Assembly: GCF_029633825.1 (NCBI RefSeq)
Contig: NZ_CP090641.1
Coordinates: 1,674,001 to 1,738,000, forward strand
Direction of reading: 5' to 3'
Source: Burkholderia contaminans
GTDB taxonomy: Bacteria > Pseudomonadota > Gammaproteobacteria > Burkholderiales > Burkholderiaceae
DNA length: 64,000 nt
Shown: piece after piece, positions 44,043 to 54,271 of the stretch
Position numbering within the stretch: position 1 is the stretch's first letter
Layout: each line of letters begins with the position of its first letter
Position numbers and translations under genes: made by a program
Notes under the pieces: model-generated
Told to the model about the DNA's origin: nothing
Databases searched by the model: none
The model's input: the letters and a program-made list of their open reading frames with translations, nothing else

Positions 44043-46217
44043 ATGATCGACCAAGCAGGACTGCAAGTCGCGCCAGCGCTGAGCCAGTTCATTGAAAACG
44101 AAGCGCTGCCGGGCACCGGCATCGACAAGGCCGCGTTCTGGAGCGGTTTCTCGGCCCTGGTGCACGACCTGGCGCCCCGCAACCGCGAGCTGCTCGCCGA
44201 ACGCGACCGCCTGCAGCAGGAACTCGACACCTGGCACCGCGCGCACCCCGGCCCCGTGCGCGACCACGCCGCGTATCGCGCTTTCCTCGAACAAATCGGC
44301 TACCTCGTGCCGGTCCCGTCGAACGTCGCGGCAGCCACCGCGAACGTCGACAGCGAGATCGCCACGCAGGCCGGCCCGCAGCTCGTCGTGCCGCTGTCGA
44401 ATGCGCGCTATGCGCTGAACGCCGCGAACGCCCGCTGGGGCAGCCTGTACGACGCGCTGTACGGCACCGATGCGCTGCCTGAAGACGGCGGCGCCGAACG
44501 CACCACGGCCTACAACCCGACGCGCGGCCAGCGCGTGATCGACTACGCGCGCAACGTGCTCGACAACGCGGCGCCGCTCGCGAGCGGCTCGCATCGCGAC
44601 GCGCTGCGCTACCGCGTGCAGGACGGCCAGCTCGCCGTCGAAACCGCGAAGGGCGTCGTGCATCTCGCGCAGCCGGCGCAGTTCGTCGGCTACCAGGGCG
44701 CGGCCGACGCGCCGTCCGCGATCCTGCTGAAGCACAACGGCCTGCACCTCGAGATCCAGATCGACGCATCGACGCCGATCGGCCGCGCCGATCTCGCGAA
44801 CGTGAAGGACGTCGTGCTCGAAGCCGCGGTCAGCACGATCATCGACTGCGAGGATTCGGTCGCGGCGGTGGACGCGCAAGACAAGGTCCAGCTCTACCGC
44901 AACTGGCTCGGCCTGATGCAGGGCACGCTGGTCGAGGAAGTCGCGAAGGGCGGCAAGACCTTCACGCGCCGCCTGAATGCCGATCGCGAGTACACCACGC
45001 CCGCCGGCGGCACGCTGTCGCTGCACGGCCGCTCGCTGCTGTTCGTGCGCAACGTCGGCCACCTGATGACCAACGGCGCAGTGCTTGACCGCGACGGCAA
45101 CGAGATTCCGGAAGGGATCCTCGACGGCGTCGTCACGGTGCTGTGCTCGCTGCACGACCTGAAGGCGAAGCGCAACTCGCGCACCGGCTCGATCTACATC
45201 GTGAAGCCGAAGATGCACGGCCCGGCCGAAGTCGCATTCGCCGATACGCTGTTCGCGCGCATCGAGGATCTGTACGGCCTGCCGCGCAACACGCTGAAGA
45301 TGGGCATCATGGACGAGGAGCGCCGCACCAGCGTGAACCTAGCCGCATGCATCGCCGCGGCTGCCGCACGCGTGGCGTTCATCAACACCGGTTTCCTCGA
45401 CCGCACCGGCGACGAGATGCACACCGCGATGGAAGCGGGCCCGATGATCCGCAAGGGCGACATGAAGTCGTCGGCGTGGATCCAGTCGTACGAGCGCAAC
45501 AACGTGCTCGCGGGCCTGTCGGCCGGCCTGCGCGGCCGCGCGCAGATCGGCAAGGGCATGTGGGCGATGCCGGACCTGATGCACGCGATGCTCGAGCAGA
45601 AGATCGCGCATCCGCGCGCCGGCGCGAACACCGCGTGGGTGCCGTCGCCGACCGCCGCGACGCTGCACGCGCTGCACTACCACCTCGTCGACGTGCAGGC
45701 CGTCCAGCAGGAGCTCGAGAAGACGCCGTACGCAAGCGAACGCGACGCGCTGCTCGAAGGCCTGCTGACCGTGCCGGTCGTCGAGCGCGCCGCGTGGAGC
45801 GAGGCCGAGATCCTGAGCGAAGTCGAAAACAACGCGCAGGGCATCCTCGGCTACGTCGTGCGCTGGGTCGAACAGGGCGTCGGCTGCTCGAAGGTGCCCG
45901 ACATCCACGACGTCGGCCTGATGGAAGACCGCGCGACGCTGCGCATCTCGAGCCAGCACATCGCGAACTGGCTGCGCCACGGCGTGATCACCGAGGCGTT
46001 CGTGCTCGACGTGTTCAAGCGGATGGCGCGCGTCGTCGACCAGCAGAACGCCGGCGACCCGAACTATCGCCCGATGGCGCCCGGCTACGACCAGTCGACC
46101 GCGTTCAAGGCCGCGTGCGCGCTCGCGCTGCAGGGCACGTCGCAGCCGAGCGGCTATACCGAGCCGCTGCTGCACCGGTTCCGCCTCGCGTTCAAGGCGC
46201 AGCAGCACGGCGGTTAG
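44043..46217 (+). CDS. glcB: Malate synthase G
   Basis: The product is 724 residues, the length of isoform G. It condenses glyoxylate and acetyl-CoA to malate. Blocks seen are '[25 protein letters not shown]', '[50 protein letters not shown]' (the substrate/Mg region) and '[14 protein letters not shown]'. It follows glcG by 44 bases with GGGAGG upstream and ends the operon at a strong terminator, so glycolate is carried through to malate by one transcript. Confidence 0.96.
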   Translation: MIDQAGLQVAPALSQFIENEALPGTGIDKAAFWSGFSALVHDLAPRNRELLAERDRLQQELDTWHRAHPGPVRDHAAYRAFLEQIGYLVPVPSNVAAATANVDSEIATQAGPQLVVPLSNARYALNAANARWGSLYDALYGTDALPEDGGAERTTAYNPTRGQRVIDYARNVLDNAAPLASGSHRDALRYRVQDGQLAVETAKGVVHLAQPAQFVGYQGAADAPSAILLKHNGLHLEIQIDASTPIGRADLANVKDVVLEAAVSTIIDCEDSVAAVDAQDKVQLYRNWLGLMQGTLVEEVAKGGKTFTRRLNADREYTTPAGGTLSLHGRSLLFVRNVGHLMTNGAVLDRDGNEIPEGILDGVVTVLCSLHDLKAKRNSRTGSIYIVKPKMHGPAEVAFADTLFARIEDLYGLPRNTLKMGIMDEERRTSVNLAACIAAAAARVAFINTGFLDRTGDEMHTAMEAGPMIRKGDMKSSAWIQSYERNNVLAGLSAGLRGRAQIGKGMWAMPDLMHAMLEQKIAHPRAGANTAWVPSPTAATLHALHYHLVDVQAVQQELEKTPYASERDALLEGLLTVPVVERAAWSEAEILSEVENNAQGILGYVVRWVEQGVGCSKVPDIHDVGLMEDRATLRISSQHIANWLRHGVITEAFVLDVFKRMARVVDQQNAGDPNYRPMAPGYDQSTAFKAACALALQGTSQPSGYTEPLLHRFRLAFKAQQHGG

Positions 46218-46237
46218 GCGTCGGCGGGCTTCACGAA

Positions 46238-46266
46238 ACGGGCGGCCGCCACGGCCGCCCGTTTTT
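46238..46266 (+). terminator. Rho-independent terminator after glcB
   Basis: A perfect 10-bp stem (ACGGGCGGCC and its complement) with a 5-nt loop is followed directly by TTTTT. It lies 20 bases after the glcB stop. Confidence 0.93.
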
Positions 46267-46456
46267 CATATTCGTGTTCGCCCGGCGGTTGAAACGGATA
46301 ATCGGCGCATATCGCCCGCCTTCATTTTTCGCATGCGTTTGCCGATAACCGTGTGGAATCGACAGCGGCATGCCGCCCGCTCCGGCCCTTCGTGCCTCGA
46401 AGCCTTGCGCCACAACGCTTTGCACGGGATTCGGAAGGACGGCAATACCCGGTAAT

Positions 46457-46470
46457 TTGATCCTGATCAA
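46457..46470. promoter_or_regulatory. FNR/ANR-type box
   Basis: TTGATCCTGATCAA matches the FNR/ANR consensus TTGAT-N4-ATCAA perfectly. Its centre is about 57 bases upstream of the start point expected from the -10 at 46509-46514, close to a class-I activator position. It suggests low-oxygen control of the downstream diguanylate cyclase gene. Confidence 0.7.
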
Positions 46471-46508
46471 CCGCCCGCAACATTTTTCGCGTGCGTGGAC
46501 GCGCGCGT

Positions 46509-46514
46509 TATACT
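46509..46514 (+). promoter_or_regulatory. Candidate -10 element for the diguanylate cyclase gene
   Basis: TATACT is a good sigma-70-type -10 hexamer in an otherwise GC-rich context. No good -35 lies 17 bases upstream, as expected for a promoter that needs an activator such as ANR. Confidence 0.4.
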
Positions 46515-46746
46515 CCGTTGAATTCGCGTTGCCCGATTCGTCGGATCGTTGAATCGGCGCAGATGTCACCAGTAAATGCTTGATTTACCGGCATATCTGG
46601 CCGCGATTACCGATAATCGGCGCCCATTTTCCCGCCGGCCGGCAGGAAGGCGTCGGAATGGCCGCGTCACGGATCGCCGCCGGCACGACATACGAACAAT
46701 CGCATCGGCCCGCCTCCCGGCGGCAATGCCCACCGATCCACAGATC

Positions 46747-48309
46747 ATGGCAGAAACCGACTACGCAATGCCCAGCGAATCCGGCCTGACGAGCCGTGTC
46801 GCCGCACATCTGCGCCGGTTCCTGCTGCCGCACCTGATCTTCTACACCGGGCTGCTGATCGCGCTCGTCCTGCTGCTTTTGTGCGCGCTCGTGCTGTACC
46901 AGGGCCGCATCGACGCGCGTGAGCGCTCGATCGCCATGCAGCAGAACCTCGCGCTGATGGCGTCGTGGGACATCGAGCGCAACATCGAGATCTATTCACT
47001 GTCGCTGCAGGCCGTCGTCGAAGGCATGAACGACCCTGCGGTCGCTGCGCTGCCGATGGCACTGCGCCGGCAGGTGCTGTTCGACCGCGCGACGACGGCC
47101 AAATATCTCGGCGGCATCTATGTACTCGACGCCAATGGCGACATCGCGGTCGACGGCAAGAGCGACGTGCCGCGCAAGGCCAACTTGGGCAATGCGACCT
47201 ACTTCGCCGTGCACCGCGACCACCCCGACGTCGGCCTCCACGTCAGCGACCCGTACTTTTCGCGGCTGCGCGGCGGCTCGCCGAGCATCGCGCTCAGCCG
47301 GCGGATCACGAAGCCCGACGGTTCGTTCGGCGGCGTCGCCGTGATGTCGATCCGGCTCGAGTATTTCCAGAACCTGTTCTCGCGCCTGTCGCTGGGCGAT
47401 CGCGGCTCGATCGCGCTGATCAACACGGACGGCAGGATGCTCGCGCGCGAGCCGTACGACCCGAAGATCGTCGGCCGCGACATCCGCCGTGCCAGCACGT
47501 TCCGGCGGTTCATGACCGCCAATGAAGGCAGCTTCGCCGACACCGCGTCGATCGACGGCGTGCGGCGCCTGTACGTGTTCCGGCATCTCGAGCACCTGCC
47601 GCTCATCATCATGGTCGCGCGCTCGGAAGCCGATACCTACGCCGCGTGGTACGACCGCGCGATTCCGATCGGCTCCGCGATGGTCGCGCTCGCGATCGGC
47701 TTCGTCGGCCTGTCGCTGCTGCTCGACGTGCAATTGCGCAAGCGCCACCGCGCGGAAACCGAGCTGCAGGCGCTCGCGCGCACCGACGGCCTCACGGGCC
47801 TCGACAACCGGCGGATGCTCGACGTCACGCTCGCGCGTGAATGGCGCCGTGCCGCGCGCTCGCAGCACGCGCTGTCGCTGCTGTTCATCGACGTCGATTA
47901 CTTCAAGCGCTACAACGACACGCAAGGGCACCAGGCCGGGGACGACGCGCTTGCCGCGGTCGGCCACTGCATCGCCGGCTGCCTGCGCCGCCCGGCCGAC
48001 TATGCGGCACGCTACGGCGGCGAAGAGTTCGTCGTCGTGCTGCCCGACGTCGACACGGACGGCGCGGTGTCGATCGCCGAAACGATCCGTACCGGCATCC
48101 TCGATCTCGGCATCCGGCACGACGCCGGTGCGTCCGGCCGCCTGACGGTGAGCATCGGCGTGACGACCAGCTATCCCGAACACGACGACGACATGCAGGG
48201 CGCGCTGAAGCTGGCCGACGACGCGCTGTATCGCGCGAAGGAAGGCGGGCGCAACCGCATCGTCGTGCACCCGGCCGCTTCCGGCGGCCTCGCGGCGCGG
48301 CGGGCCTGA
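46747..48309 (+). CDS. Membrane diguanylate cyclase with periplasmic Cache-type sensor
   Basis: The product has about 520 residues: TM1 (about 30-50), a periplasmic double-Cache-like sensor ('GGIYVLDANGDIAVDGKSD', 'FSRLSLGDRGSIALINTDGRML'), TM2 near residue 310-325, then a GGDEF domain. The active loop is GGEEF (about 424-428). The product-inhibition I-site RPAD lies five residues before it, so the enzyme should be active and feedback-regulated. It makes cyclic di-GMP. Starts at 46726, 46747 and 46768 are all possible; 46747 is a compromise. The FNR-type box upstream hints at oxygen control. Confidence 0.9.
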   Translation: MAETDYAMPSESGLTSRVAAHLRRFLLPHLIFYTGLLIALVLLLLCALVLYQGRIDARERSIAMQQNLALMASWDIERNIEIYSLSLQAVVEGMNDPAVAALPMALRRQVLFDRATTAKYLGGIYVLDANGDIAVDGKSDVPRKANLGNATYFAVHRDHPDVGLHVSDPYFSRLRGGSPSIALSRRITKPDGSFGGVAVMSIRLEYFQNLFSRLSLGDRGSIALINTDGRMLAREPYDPKIVGRDIRRASTFRRFMTANEGSFADTASIDGVRRLYVFRHLEHLPLIIMVARSEADTYAAWYDRAIPIGSAMVALAIGFVGLSLLLDVQLRKRHRAETELQALARTDGLTGLDNRRMLDVTLAREWRRAARSQHALSLLFIDVDYFKRYNDTQGHQAGDDALAAVGHCIAGCLRRPADYAARYGGEEFVVVLPDVDTDGAVSIAETIRTGILDLGIRHDAGASGRLTVSIGVTTSYPEHDDDMQGALKLADDALYRAKEGGRNRIVVHPAASGGLAARRA

Positions 48310-48457
48310 GCGGCCGGACGCGCCACGCCGCCGAGCGACGGCCGCGCAGCCGTCGCCGCCCGCGCGCAAAATCGCCGACAATGTCGCCTCGACATGCCGC
48401 CGCACGGCTGACGCGCCCGGCGCGGCCCGCGCGGGTGCGCGGCTGCTTCGCACCACC

Positions 48458-49843
48458 ATGAGACTCAAGGCAAAGATCTTCCTTCTGGCCATCGTGCCGT
48501 TCCTGCTCGCGATCGCCGGCATCGGCTTCGGCGTGCGCCAGCAGGCGACGTCCCTCGCGCGCACGCAGCACGCGACGATCCAGGCCGCGTACCTGTCGAG
48601 CAAGGAAGTCGAGCTCAAGCACTATGTCGAGCTGGCGACGAGCGCGATCATGCCGCTCTACGACGCGAGCGGCCGCAACGCGCGCGACGACGCGATGCTG
48701 CGCACGCAGGCGCTCGCGATGCTGCAAAAGATGGATTTCGGCCCCGACGGCTATTTCTTCGTGTACGACCTGCACGGCAATTCGCTGATGCATCCGCGCG
48801 AGCCCGAGCGCGTCGGCCACAACTACTGGTCGATGCGCGACCCGCAGGGCGCGCTGACGATCCAGAAGCTGATCGGCGCCGCGTCGAGCGGCGGCGGCTA
48901 CGTGCGCTACGCATGGCAGCGGCCGTCGACGGGCCGCGTCGCGCCGAAGCTCGGCTACGTCGTCGCGCTCGAGCGCTGGGGCTGGATGGTCGGCACCGGC
49001 ATCTATCTCGACGATGTCGACACCGCGCTGCAGCGCATCGACGCACGCGCGTCCGCGAACATCGAGCGCACGATGAGCTGGCTCACCGCGATCGCGCTCA
49101 CCGGCGCGGCGGCGATCGCCGTGTGCGCGCTGGTGCTGAACGTCAGCGAGTCGCGCAGCGCCGACGCGAAGCTCAAGCTGCTCGCGCAGCGCGTCGTCGA
49201 ATCGCAGGAGCAGGAGCGGGCGAGGCTGTCACGCGAGCTGCATGACGGGATCAGCCAGATGATGGTGTCCGCGAAGCTGATGCTCGAATCCGCGCTCGCA
49301 CGCTTCGAACGCGGCTCGGCGCGCATGCCCGAAGCCGAGCAGGCGCTGGCGTCGGGCGTCGGGCGGCTCGGCGACACGCTGCGCGAAGTGCGGCGCATCT
49401 CGCATGCGCTGCGTCCGTCCATGCTCGACGACCTCGGTCTCGCGGCCGCGCTCGAGCAACTGGTGCGCGAGCTCGGCGCCGAAAGCGGCATCGACATCGG
49501 CTATACGCAGGTCGCGCACAGCGGCGCCCGGCCGCTGCCCGAAGCCGTCAACACCGCGCTGTTCCGGATCGCACAGGAGGCGCTCAGCAACATCGTGCAT
49601 CATGCGCAGGCATCGCGCGCGGCCGTCACGCTCGACGTCGGCGCGCAATCCGTCACGCTGACCATCGCCGACAACGGTTGCGGCTTCGACGCCGAACGCT
49701 CGCAGGCCGACGCGCGCCGCGGCATCGGCCTGCGCAACATGCGCGAGCGCCTCGACGCGCTCGGCGGCATGTTGACGATCACGTCGCAGGTCGGCCACAC
49801 GATCGTCGCCGCGCACGTACCGCTGCCCGGCGCCGCGTCATGA
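48458..49843 (+). CDS. Sensor histidine kinase, NarX/HPK7 type with Cache domain
   Basis: The product is a 461-residue inner-membrane kinase: TM1 at 7-25, a single-Cache periplasmic sensor ('MDFGPDGYFFVYDLHGNSLMHP', 'LGYVVALERWGWMVGTGIYLDDV'), and TM2 at about 208-228. It then has a HisKA_3 dimerisation domain with the phospho-acceptor His in 'LSRELHDGISQMM' (about 262) and a HATPase domain ('EALSNIVHHAQAS', 'DNGCGFD', 'GIGLRNMRERLDALGG'). The Cache type often senses small organic acids. It is paired with the following NarL-type regulator. Confidence 0.93.
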   Translation: MRLKAKIFLLAIVPFLLAIAGIGFGVRQQATSLARTQHATIQAAYLSSKEVELKHYVELATSAIMPLYDASGRNARDDAMLRTQALAMLQKMDFGPDGYFFVYDLHGNSLMHPREPERVGHNYWSMRDPQGALTIQKLIGAASSGGGYVRYAWQRPSTGRVAPKLGYVVALERWGWMVGTGIYLDDVDTALQRIDARASANIERTMSWLTAIALTGAAAIAVCALVLNVSESRSADAKLKLLAQRVVESQEQERARLSRELHDGISQMMVSAKLMLESALARFERGSARMPEAEQALASGVGRLGDTLREVRRISHALRPSMLDDLGLAAALEQLVRELGAESGIDIGYTQVAHSGARPLPEAVNTALFRIAQEALSNIVHHAQASRAAVTLDVGAQSVTLTIADNGCGFDAERSQADARRGIGLRNMRERLDALGGMLTITSQVGHTIVAAHVPLPGAAS

Positions 49844-49872
49844 CGCGCCCCATAACAGGAGACCTTTCACGC

Positions 49873-50517
49873 ATGAGCGCCCCCGACACCGCCCGGCCCG
49901 TCGCCCGACTGTTGCTCGTCGACGATCACCCGCTCGTGCGCGACGGCTTGCGGATGCGGCTCGAAGCGGCCGACCTGTCCGTGGTCGGCGAAGCCGGCAA
50001 CGCCGACGAGGCGCTCGCGCTCGCCGCGTCGCTCGAACCCGATCTCGCGCTGATGGACGTCGGCATGAACGGGATGAACGGCATCACGCTCGCGGGCGTG
50101 TTCCACGAGCGCTTTCCGGGCATCCGCGTGCTGATGCTGTCGATGCACGACAACGTCGAATACGTGACGCAGGCCGTGCGTGCCGGCGCGAGCGGCTACC
50201 TGCTGAAGGATTCGCCCGCGAGCGAGATCGTGCGCGCGATCGGCGCGGTGCTGGCCGGCCAGACGTTCTTCAGCGAAGGGCTCGCCGCACGGATGATCCA
50301 AGCGAGCGCGACCGCGTCGCCGCTCGACCGGCTCACGCCGCGCGAACGCGACATCCTCGACGCGCTGGCGGAAGGGCTGTCGAGCAAGCAGATCGCGCAG
50401 CAGACGGGGCTGTCGGTGCGCACGGTCGAGACGCACCGGCTCAATCTGAAGCGCAAGCTGGAAATCGAAGGGCAGGCGGAGCTGATCAAGTTCGCGGTCG
50501 AACATCGGCGAAAGTAG
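49873..50517 (+). CDS. NarL/LuxR-family response regulator
   Basis: The product is a 214-residue DNA-binding regulator. The receiver domain has the acidic pair in 'LLLVDDHPLVRDGLRMRL' and the phosphorylated Asp in 'LALMDVGMNG' (about 62); 'YLLKDSPASEIV' carries the conserved Lys. The C-terminal LuxR HTH is 'LTPRERDILDALAEGLSSKQIAQQTGLSVRTVETHRLNLKRKL'. The start at 49873 has AGGAGA upstream. An in-frame ATG at 49840 overlaps the kinase stop (ATGA) and is an alternative. It is the partner of the preceding kinase; its targets are unknown. Confidence 0.93.
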   Translation: MSAPDTARPVARLLLVDDHPLVRDGLRMRLEAADLSVVGEAGNADEALALAASLEPDLALMDVGMNGMNGITLAGVFHERFPGIRVLMLSMHDNVEYVTQAVRAGASGYLLKDSPASEIVRAIGAVLAGQTFFSEGLAARMIQASATASPLDRLTPRERDILDALAEGLSSKQIAQQTGLSVRTVETHRLNLKRKLEIEGQAELIKFAVEHRRK

Positions 50518-50658
50518 GCGCACCGCGTCGTTCGGGCTGTGAAGATCTCACGCATGACTCGACCGCTCGCGTTTCCCCGTCGCCCCGTCACGCCGCCTCA
50601 TCGGCATCACGGCTACCCCCATACCCGGAGCAAAAGTCCACGATCGCCCCCAGCCATG

Positions 50659-50683
50659 AAAAAGGGCGCCCGAGGGCGCCCTT
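50659..50683 (-). terminator. Rho-independent terminator after the MlaC-like gene
   Basis: On the minus strand a 10-bp stem (AAGGGCGCCC and complement, tiny loop) is followed by TTTTT. It ends leftward transcription from the gene at 50718-51314. Confidence 0.88.
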
Positions 50684-50717
50684 CGTGCATCCGGATTCCG
50701 GACCGCTCAGCGGCCGA

Positions 50718-51314
50718 TCAATTCGTCCGCGAATTATGCTTCTGCAGATACGCGATCAGCCCATCGATCCCGCCCGATGCGAGCTGGCTCTTGAACTGGC
50801 CCTGGTAGACCTGGATCAGCCACGCGCCCGACATGTCGATGTCGTAGATCTTCCAGTCGTTGCCGACCTTGCCGAGACGATAGCCGACCGACTGGCTGTC
50901 GCCCGGCGTCGTGACCGTCGACTGGACGAGCGCGTCGGCGCCCGACGCACCGCCGGCCTTGAACGAGAACTTCGCATCCTGGCCGCCGAGCTGCGCGAGC
51001 GATGCGGCGTAGGTGCGCGTCATCAGCAGCTTGAACTGCTTGTACAGCTCCTGCTGCTGTTGCGGCGTGGCCTGCTTCCACGCGTCGCCGACCGCGATGC
51101 GGGTCGTGCGCTCGAAGTTGGTCGCGGGCAGGAAGCGCTGCTCGACGACTGCCGAGACCTTCGCCATGTCACCGCCGCGTGCGGCCGGATCGGCCTTCAT
51201 CGCGTTGACGGTGCCCTCGACCGCATTGCGGACGATATCGACCGGCGCGCTCTGCGCGAAAGCGGAAACCGACACGGCGGCCGCCGCGACGAAAGCAAAC
51301 AGATGACGTTTCAT
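50718..51314 (-). CDS. hpnM: MlaC/Ttg2D-family periplasmic lipid-binding protein (HpnM-like)
   Basis: The product is a 198-residue exported protein with signal peptide 'MKRHLFAFVAAAAVSVSAFA' and an MlaC fold ('VEQRFLPATNFERTTRIAVGDAWKQATPQQQQELYKQFKLLMTRTYAASL', 'VGYRLGKVGNDWKIYDIDMSGAWLIQVYQGQFKSQL'). MlaC proteins carry a lipid across the periplasm. The divergent neighbour is the hopanoid transporter hpnN, so here the cargo may be hopanoid or a phospholipid/hopanoid mixture (inference). No mlaFEDB genes are nearby. Confidence 0.9.
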   Translation of the reverse strand: MKRHLFAFVAAAAVSVSAFAQSAPVDIVRNAVEGTVNAMKADPAARGGDMAKVSAVVEQRFLPATNFERTTRIAVGDAWKQATPQQQQELYKQFKLLMTRTYAASLAQLGGQDAKFSFKAGGASGADALVQSTVTTPGDSQSVGYRLGKVGNDWKIYDIDMSGAWLIQVYQGQFKSQLASGGIDGLIAYLQKHNSRTN

Positions 51315-51637
51315 ACGAATATCGCTCGATGAGAAAAAACGACCGGTTCATTGCACCGGCCGACGAAGCAAAGTATACCGGGCCCGGCGCCTCGGTGTGC
51401 CGACGTGACCGACTGTTACCTTTCAGCCCCCTTTGTCACAGGCGTGCAGCGGCGCGTCGAAGCAGCATGGCGCCGATTATGTAAATATCCCCTTACAAAC
51501 CGGCCGGCCACCGGTATCGATTCCGCCGCCGCGAACAAATCTCCTTCCCTCCCCGAAACCCCCAACGTCACGACCGCCGCCACGCTGCGCCGGTATACTT
51601 GGCTACTTTGCCCTTGCCAGCCGCTCCCCACCGCCAC
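51315..51637. promoter_or_regulatory. Divergent promoter region of hpnM-like gene and hpnN
   Basis: This 323-bp spacer has no gene. Two short AT-richer patches (about 51325-51345 and 51475-51500) are the likely promoters for the two directions. I see no clear operator repeat. Confidence 0.5.
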
Positions 51638-54271
51638 ATGGTGACATCTCTCATCGTCCGACTCGTTGCATGGTCGGTACGCCGCCCCGTCTGGGTCGTC
51701 GTGCTGTCGCTCGTCATCGCCGCGCTCAGCGGCGTCTATGTCGCGCAGCATTTCAAGATCAACACCGACATCAGCAAGCTCGTCGATGCGGAACCGCAAT
51801 TCGCCGCGCTCGGCCAGGCTGTCGACAAGGCGTTCCCGCAACGCAACGGCACGATCCTCGCGGTCGTCGAGGCGCCCGCACCCGAATTCGCGACCGCCGC
51901 CGCGCAGGCGCTGACCGACGCACTGCAGAAGGATGCCGACGCCGGCCGCATCGGCCACGTCGCCGAGCCCGGCGGCGGGCCGTTCTTCGAGCACAACGGG
52001 CTGCTGTTCCTGTCGCCGCAGGAAGTCACCGATACGACCTCGCAGCTCGCGAGCGCGCGCCCGCTCGTCAACGAACTCGCGAAGAACCCGAGCCTCACCG
52101 GGCTCGCCACGACGCTGTCCACCACGCTCGGCCAGCCGCTGCTGACCGGCCAGGTGAAGCTGCCCACGATGGCGAAGCTGCTCGCCCGCAGCGCCGCGAC
52201 GGTCGACGACGTGCTCGCCGGCAAGCCGGCCGCGTTCTCGTGGCGCGCACTGGTCGACAACGATGCCGCGCGGCAGCCCGCGCGCGCGTTCGTCACCGTG
52301 CAGCCGGTGGTCAACTACGGCGCGCTGAAGGCCGGCGCGGCAACCAGCCAGGTGATCCGCGACGCGGCCCGTTCGATCGACCTCGAGAAGCGCTATGGCG
52401 CCGTCGTGCGCCTGACCGGCGAACAGCCGCTCGCCGACGACGAATTCGCGTCGGTCGAGGATGGCGCGGCGCTCAACGGCGTCTTCACGCTGCTTGCCGT
52501 GCTCGTCATCCTGTGGCTCGCGCTGCGCTCGAAGCGGATGATCGGCTCGGTGCTCGTCACGCTGTTCGTCGGCCTCGTCGTGACCGCCGCGCTCGGCCTC
52601 GCGATGGTCGGCTCGCTGAACATGATCTCGGTCGCGTTCATGGTGCTGTTCGTCGGCCTCGGCGTCGATTTCTCGATCCAGTACGGCGTGAAGTACCGCG
52701 AAGAGCGCTTCCGCGATCCGCGCATCGATCATGCGCTGATCGGCGCCGCGCACTCGATGGGCATGCCGCTCGCGCTGGCCACCGCGGCCGTCGCGGCGAG
52801 CTTCTTCTCGTTCATCCCCACCGCCTATCGCGGCGTGTCCGAACTCGGCCTGATCGCGGGCGTCGGGATGTTCGTCGCGCTGCTCACCACGCTCACGCTG
52901 CTGCCCGCGCTGCTGCGCCTGTTCGCGCCGCCGGGCGAATCGAAGACGCCGGGCTTCCCGTGGCTCGCGCCGGTCGACGATTACCTCGACCGCCATCGCA
53001 AGCCGATCCTGATCGGCACGCTCGTGGTCGTGGTCGGCGCGCTGCCGCTGCTCGCGTTCCTGCGCTTCGACTTCAACCCGCTGCACCTGAAGGATCCGAA
53101 CAGCGAATCGATGGCGACGCTGCTCGCCCTGAAGGATTCGCCGGAAGCGGCCGTCAACGACGTCGCGCTGCTCGCGCCGACGCTCGCGGACGCCGACGCG
53201 GCCGCGAAGCGCCTCGACGCACTGCCCGAGGTCGGCCGCACGACCACGCTGTCGACCTTCATCCCCGCCGACCAGCCGGCCAAGCGCGCGGCGATCGCCG
53301 CCGCCGCGAGCGACCTGCTGCCCGCGCTGACTCAACCGCCCGCGCCGCCCGCGACCGACGCGCAGCGCGTCGCCGCGCTCAAGCGTGTGTCGGACCTGCT
53401 GAGCTACGCGGCCGAGGATCACCCGGGCCCGGGTGCGGCCGCCGCGCAGCACCTGTCGGCGTCGCTCGCGAAGCTCGCCGCCGCGGATGCCGCCACGCGC
53501 GACCGCGCCGAGCGTGCGTTCTCCGACACGCTGCGCATCGCGCTCAACCAGCTCGCGTCGCTGCTGCAGCCGCAGGACGTCACGCGCGAATCGCTGCCGC
53601 CGCAGCTCGTGCGCGACTGGGTCGCGCCGGACGGCCATGCGCTCGTGCAGATCTCGCCGAAGGTGCCGAAGGGCGTCGACCCGAACGACGACACGATGCT
53701 GCGCCGCTTCGCGAAGACCGTGAAAGCCGCCGAGCCGGGCACGACCGGCGGGCCGATCTCGATCCTGCATTCGGCCGACACGATCATCAACGCGTTCCTG
53801 CATGCGGCGCTGTGGTCGATCATCTCGATCACGGTCCTGCTGTGGGTCACGCTGCGCCGCTTCGGCGACGTGCTGCGCACGCTGGTGCCGCTGCTCGTGT
53901 CGGGCGTCGTGACGCTCGAGCTGTGCGTCGTGCTCGGCATGCCGCTCAACTTCGCGAATATCATCGCGCTGCCGCTGATGCTCGGCGTCGGCGTTGCATT
54001 CAAGGTGTATTTCGTGATGGCGTGGCGCGCGGGGCAAACCGGGTTGCTGCACTCGAGCCTCACGCATGCCGTCCTGTTCAGCGCCGCGACGACGGCGACC
54101 GCATTCGGCAGCCTGTGGCTGTCGCACCACCCGGGCACGTCGAGCATGGGCAAGCTGCTCGCGCTGGCCCTGACCTGCACGCTGATCGGCGCCGTGGTGT
54201 TCCAGCCCGTCCTGATGGGCAAACCGCGCGTCAAACGCGCCAAGAACCAATCGCAAGGAATCAATGAATAA
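51638..54271 (+). CDS. hpnN: Hopanoid transporter HpnN (RND superfamily)
   Basis: The product is an 877-residue inner-membrane RND protein of the MMPL/HpnN type. It has two repeats of one TM plus periplasmic domain plus five TMs ('[25 protein letters not shown]' start; '[26 protein letters not shown]' with the acidic TM residue for proton use; the second repeat near '[23 protein letters not shown]'). HpnN moves hopanoids towards the outer membrane and is known structurally from B. multivorans. The ATG at 51638 is chosen; a TTG 13 codons earlier is possible. Its stop overlaps the mlaA start by 8 bases. Confidence 0.95.
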   Translation: MVTSLIVRLVAWSVRRPVWVVVLSLVIAALSGVYVAQHFKINTDISKLVDAEPQFAALGQAVDKAFPQRNGTILAVVEAPAPEFATAAAQALTDALQKDADAGRIGHVAEPGGGPFFEHNGLLFLSPQEVTDTTSQLASARPLVNELAKNPSLTGLATTLSTTLGQPLLTGQVKLPTMAKLLARSAATVDDVLAGKPAAFSWRALVDNDAARQPARAFVTVQPVVNYGALKAGAATSQVIRDAARSIDLEKRYGAVVRLTGEQPLADDEFASVEDGAALNGVFTLLAVLVILWLALRSKRMIGSVLVTLFVGLVVTAALGLAMVGSLNMISVAFMVLFVGLGVDFSIQYGVKYREERFRDPRIDHALIGAAHSMGMPLALATAAVAASFFSFIPTAYRGVSELGLIAGVGMFVALLTTLTLLPALLRLFAPPGESKTPGFPWLAPVDDYLDRHRKPILIGTLVVVVGALPLLAFLRFDFNPLHLKDPNSESMATLLALKDSPEAAVNDVALLAPTLADADAAAKRLDALPEVGRTTTLSTFIPADQPAKRAAIAAAASDLLPALTQPPAPPATDAQRVAALKRVSDLLSYAAEDHPGPGAAAAQHLSASLAKLAAADAATRDRAERAFSDTLRIALNQLASLLQPQDVTRESLPPQLVRDWVAPDGHALVQISPKVPKGVDPNDDTMLRRFAKTVKAAEPGTTGGPISILHSADTIINAFLHAALWSIISITVLLWVTLRRFGDVLRTLVPLLVSGVVTLELCVVLGMPLNFANIIALPLMLGVGVAFKVYFVMAWRAGQTGLLHSSLTHAVLFSAATTATAFGSLWLSHHPGTSSMGKLLALALTCTLIGAVVFQPVLMGKPRVKRAKNQSQGINE

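Larger units (their letters stand above)
46218..46746. other. Regulatory interval before the diguanylate cyclase
   Basis: After the glcB terminator this 0.5-kb stretch has no convincing gene. It contains an AT-richer segment with an FNR/ANR-type box and a candidate -10 element (separate entries). The diguanylate cyclase frame is open back to 46576, so a longer N-terminus cannot be ruled out. Confidence 0.6.

Noticed and set aside
46231..46569. A 112-codon minus-strand frame between glcB and the diguanylate cyclase
   Set aside because: No recognisable domain, runs through the glcB terminator, and lies in a region with promoter-like elements for the opposite strand.
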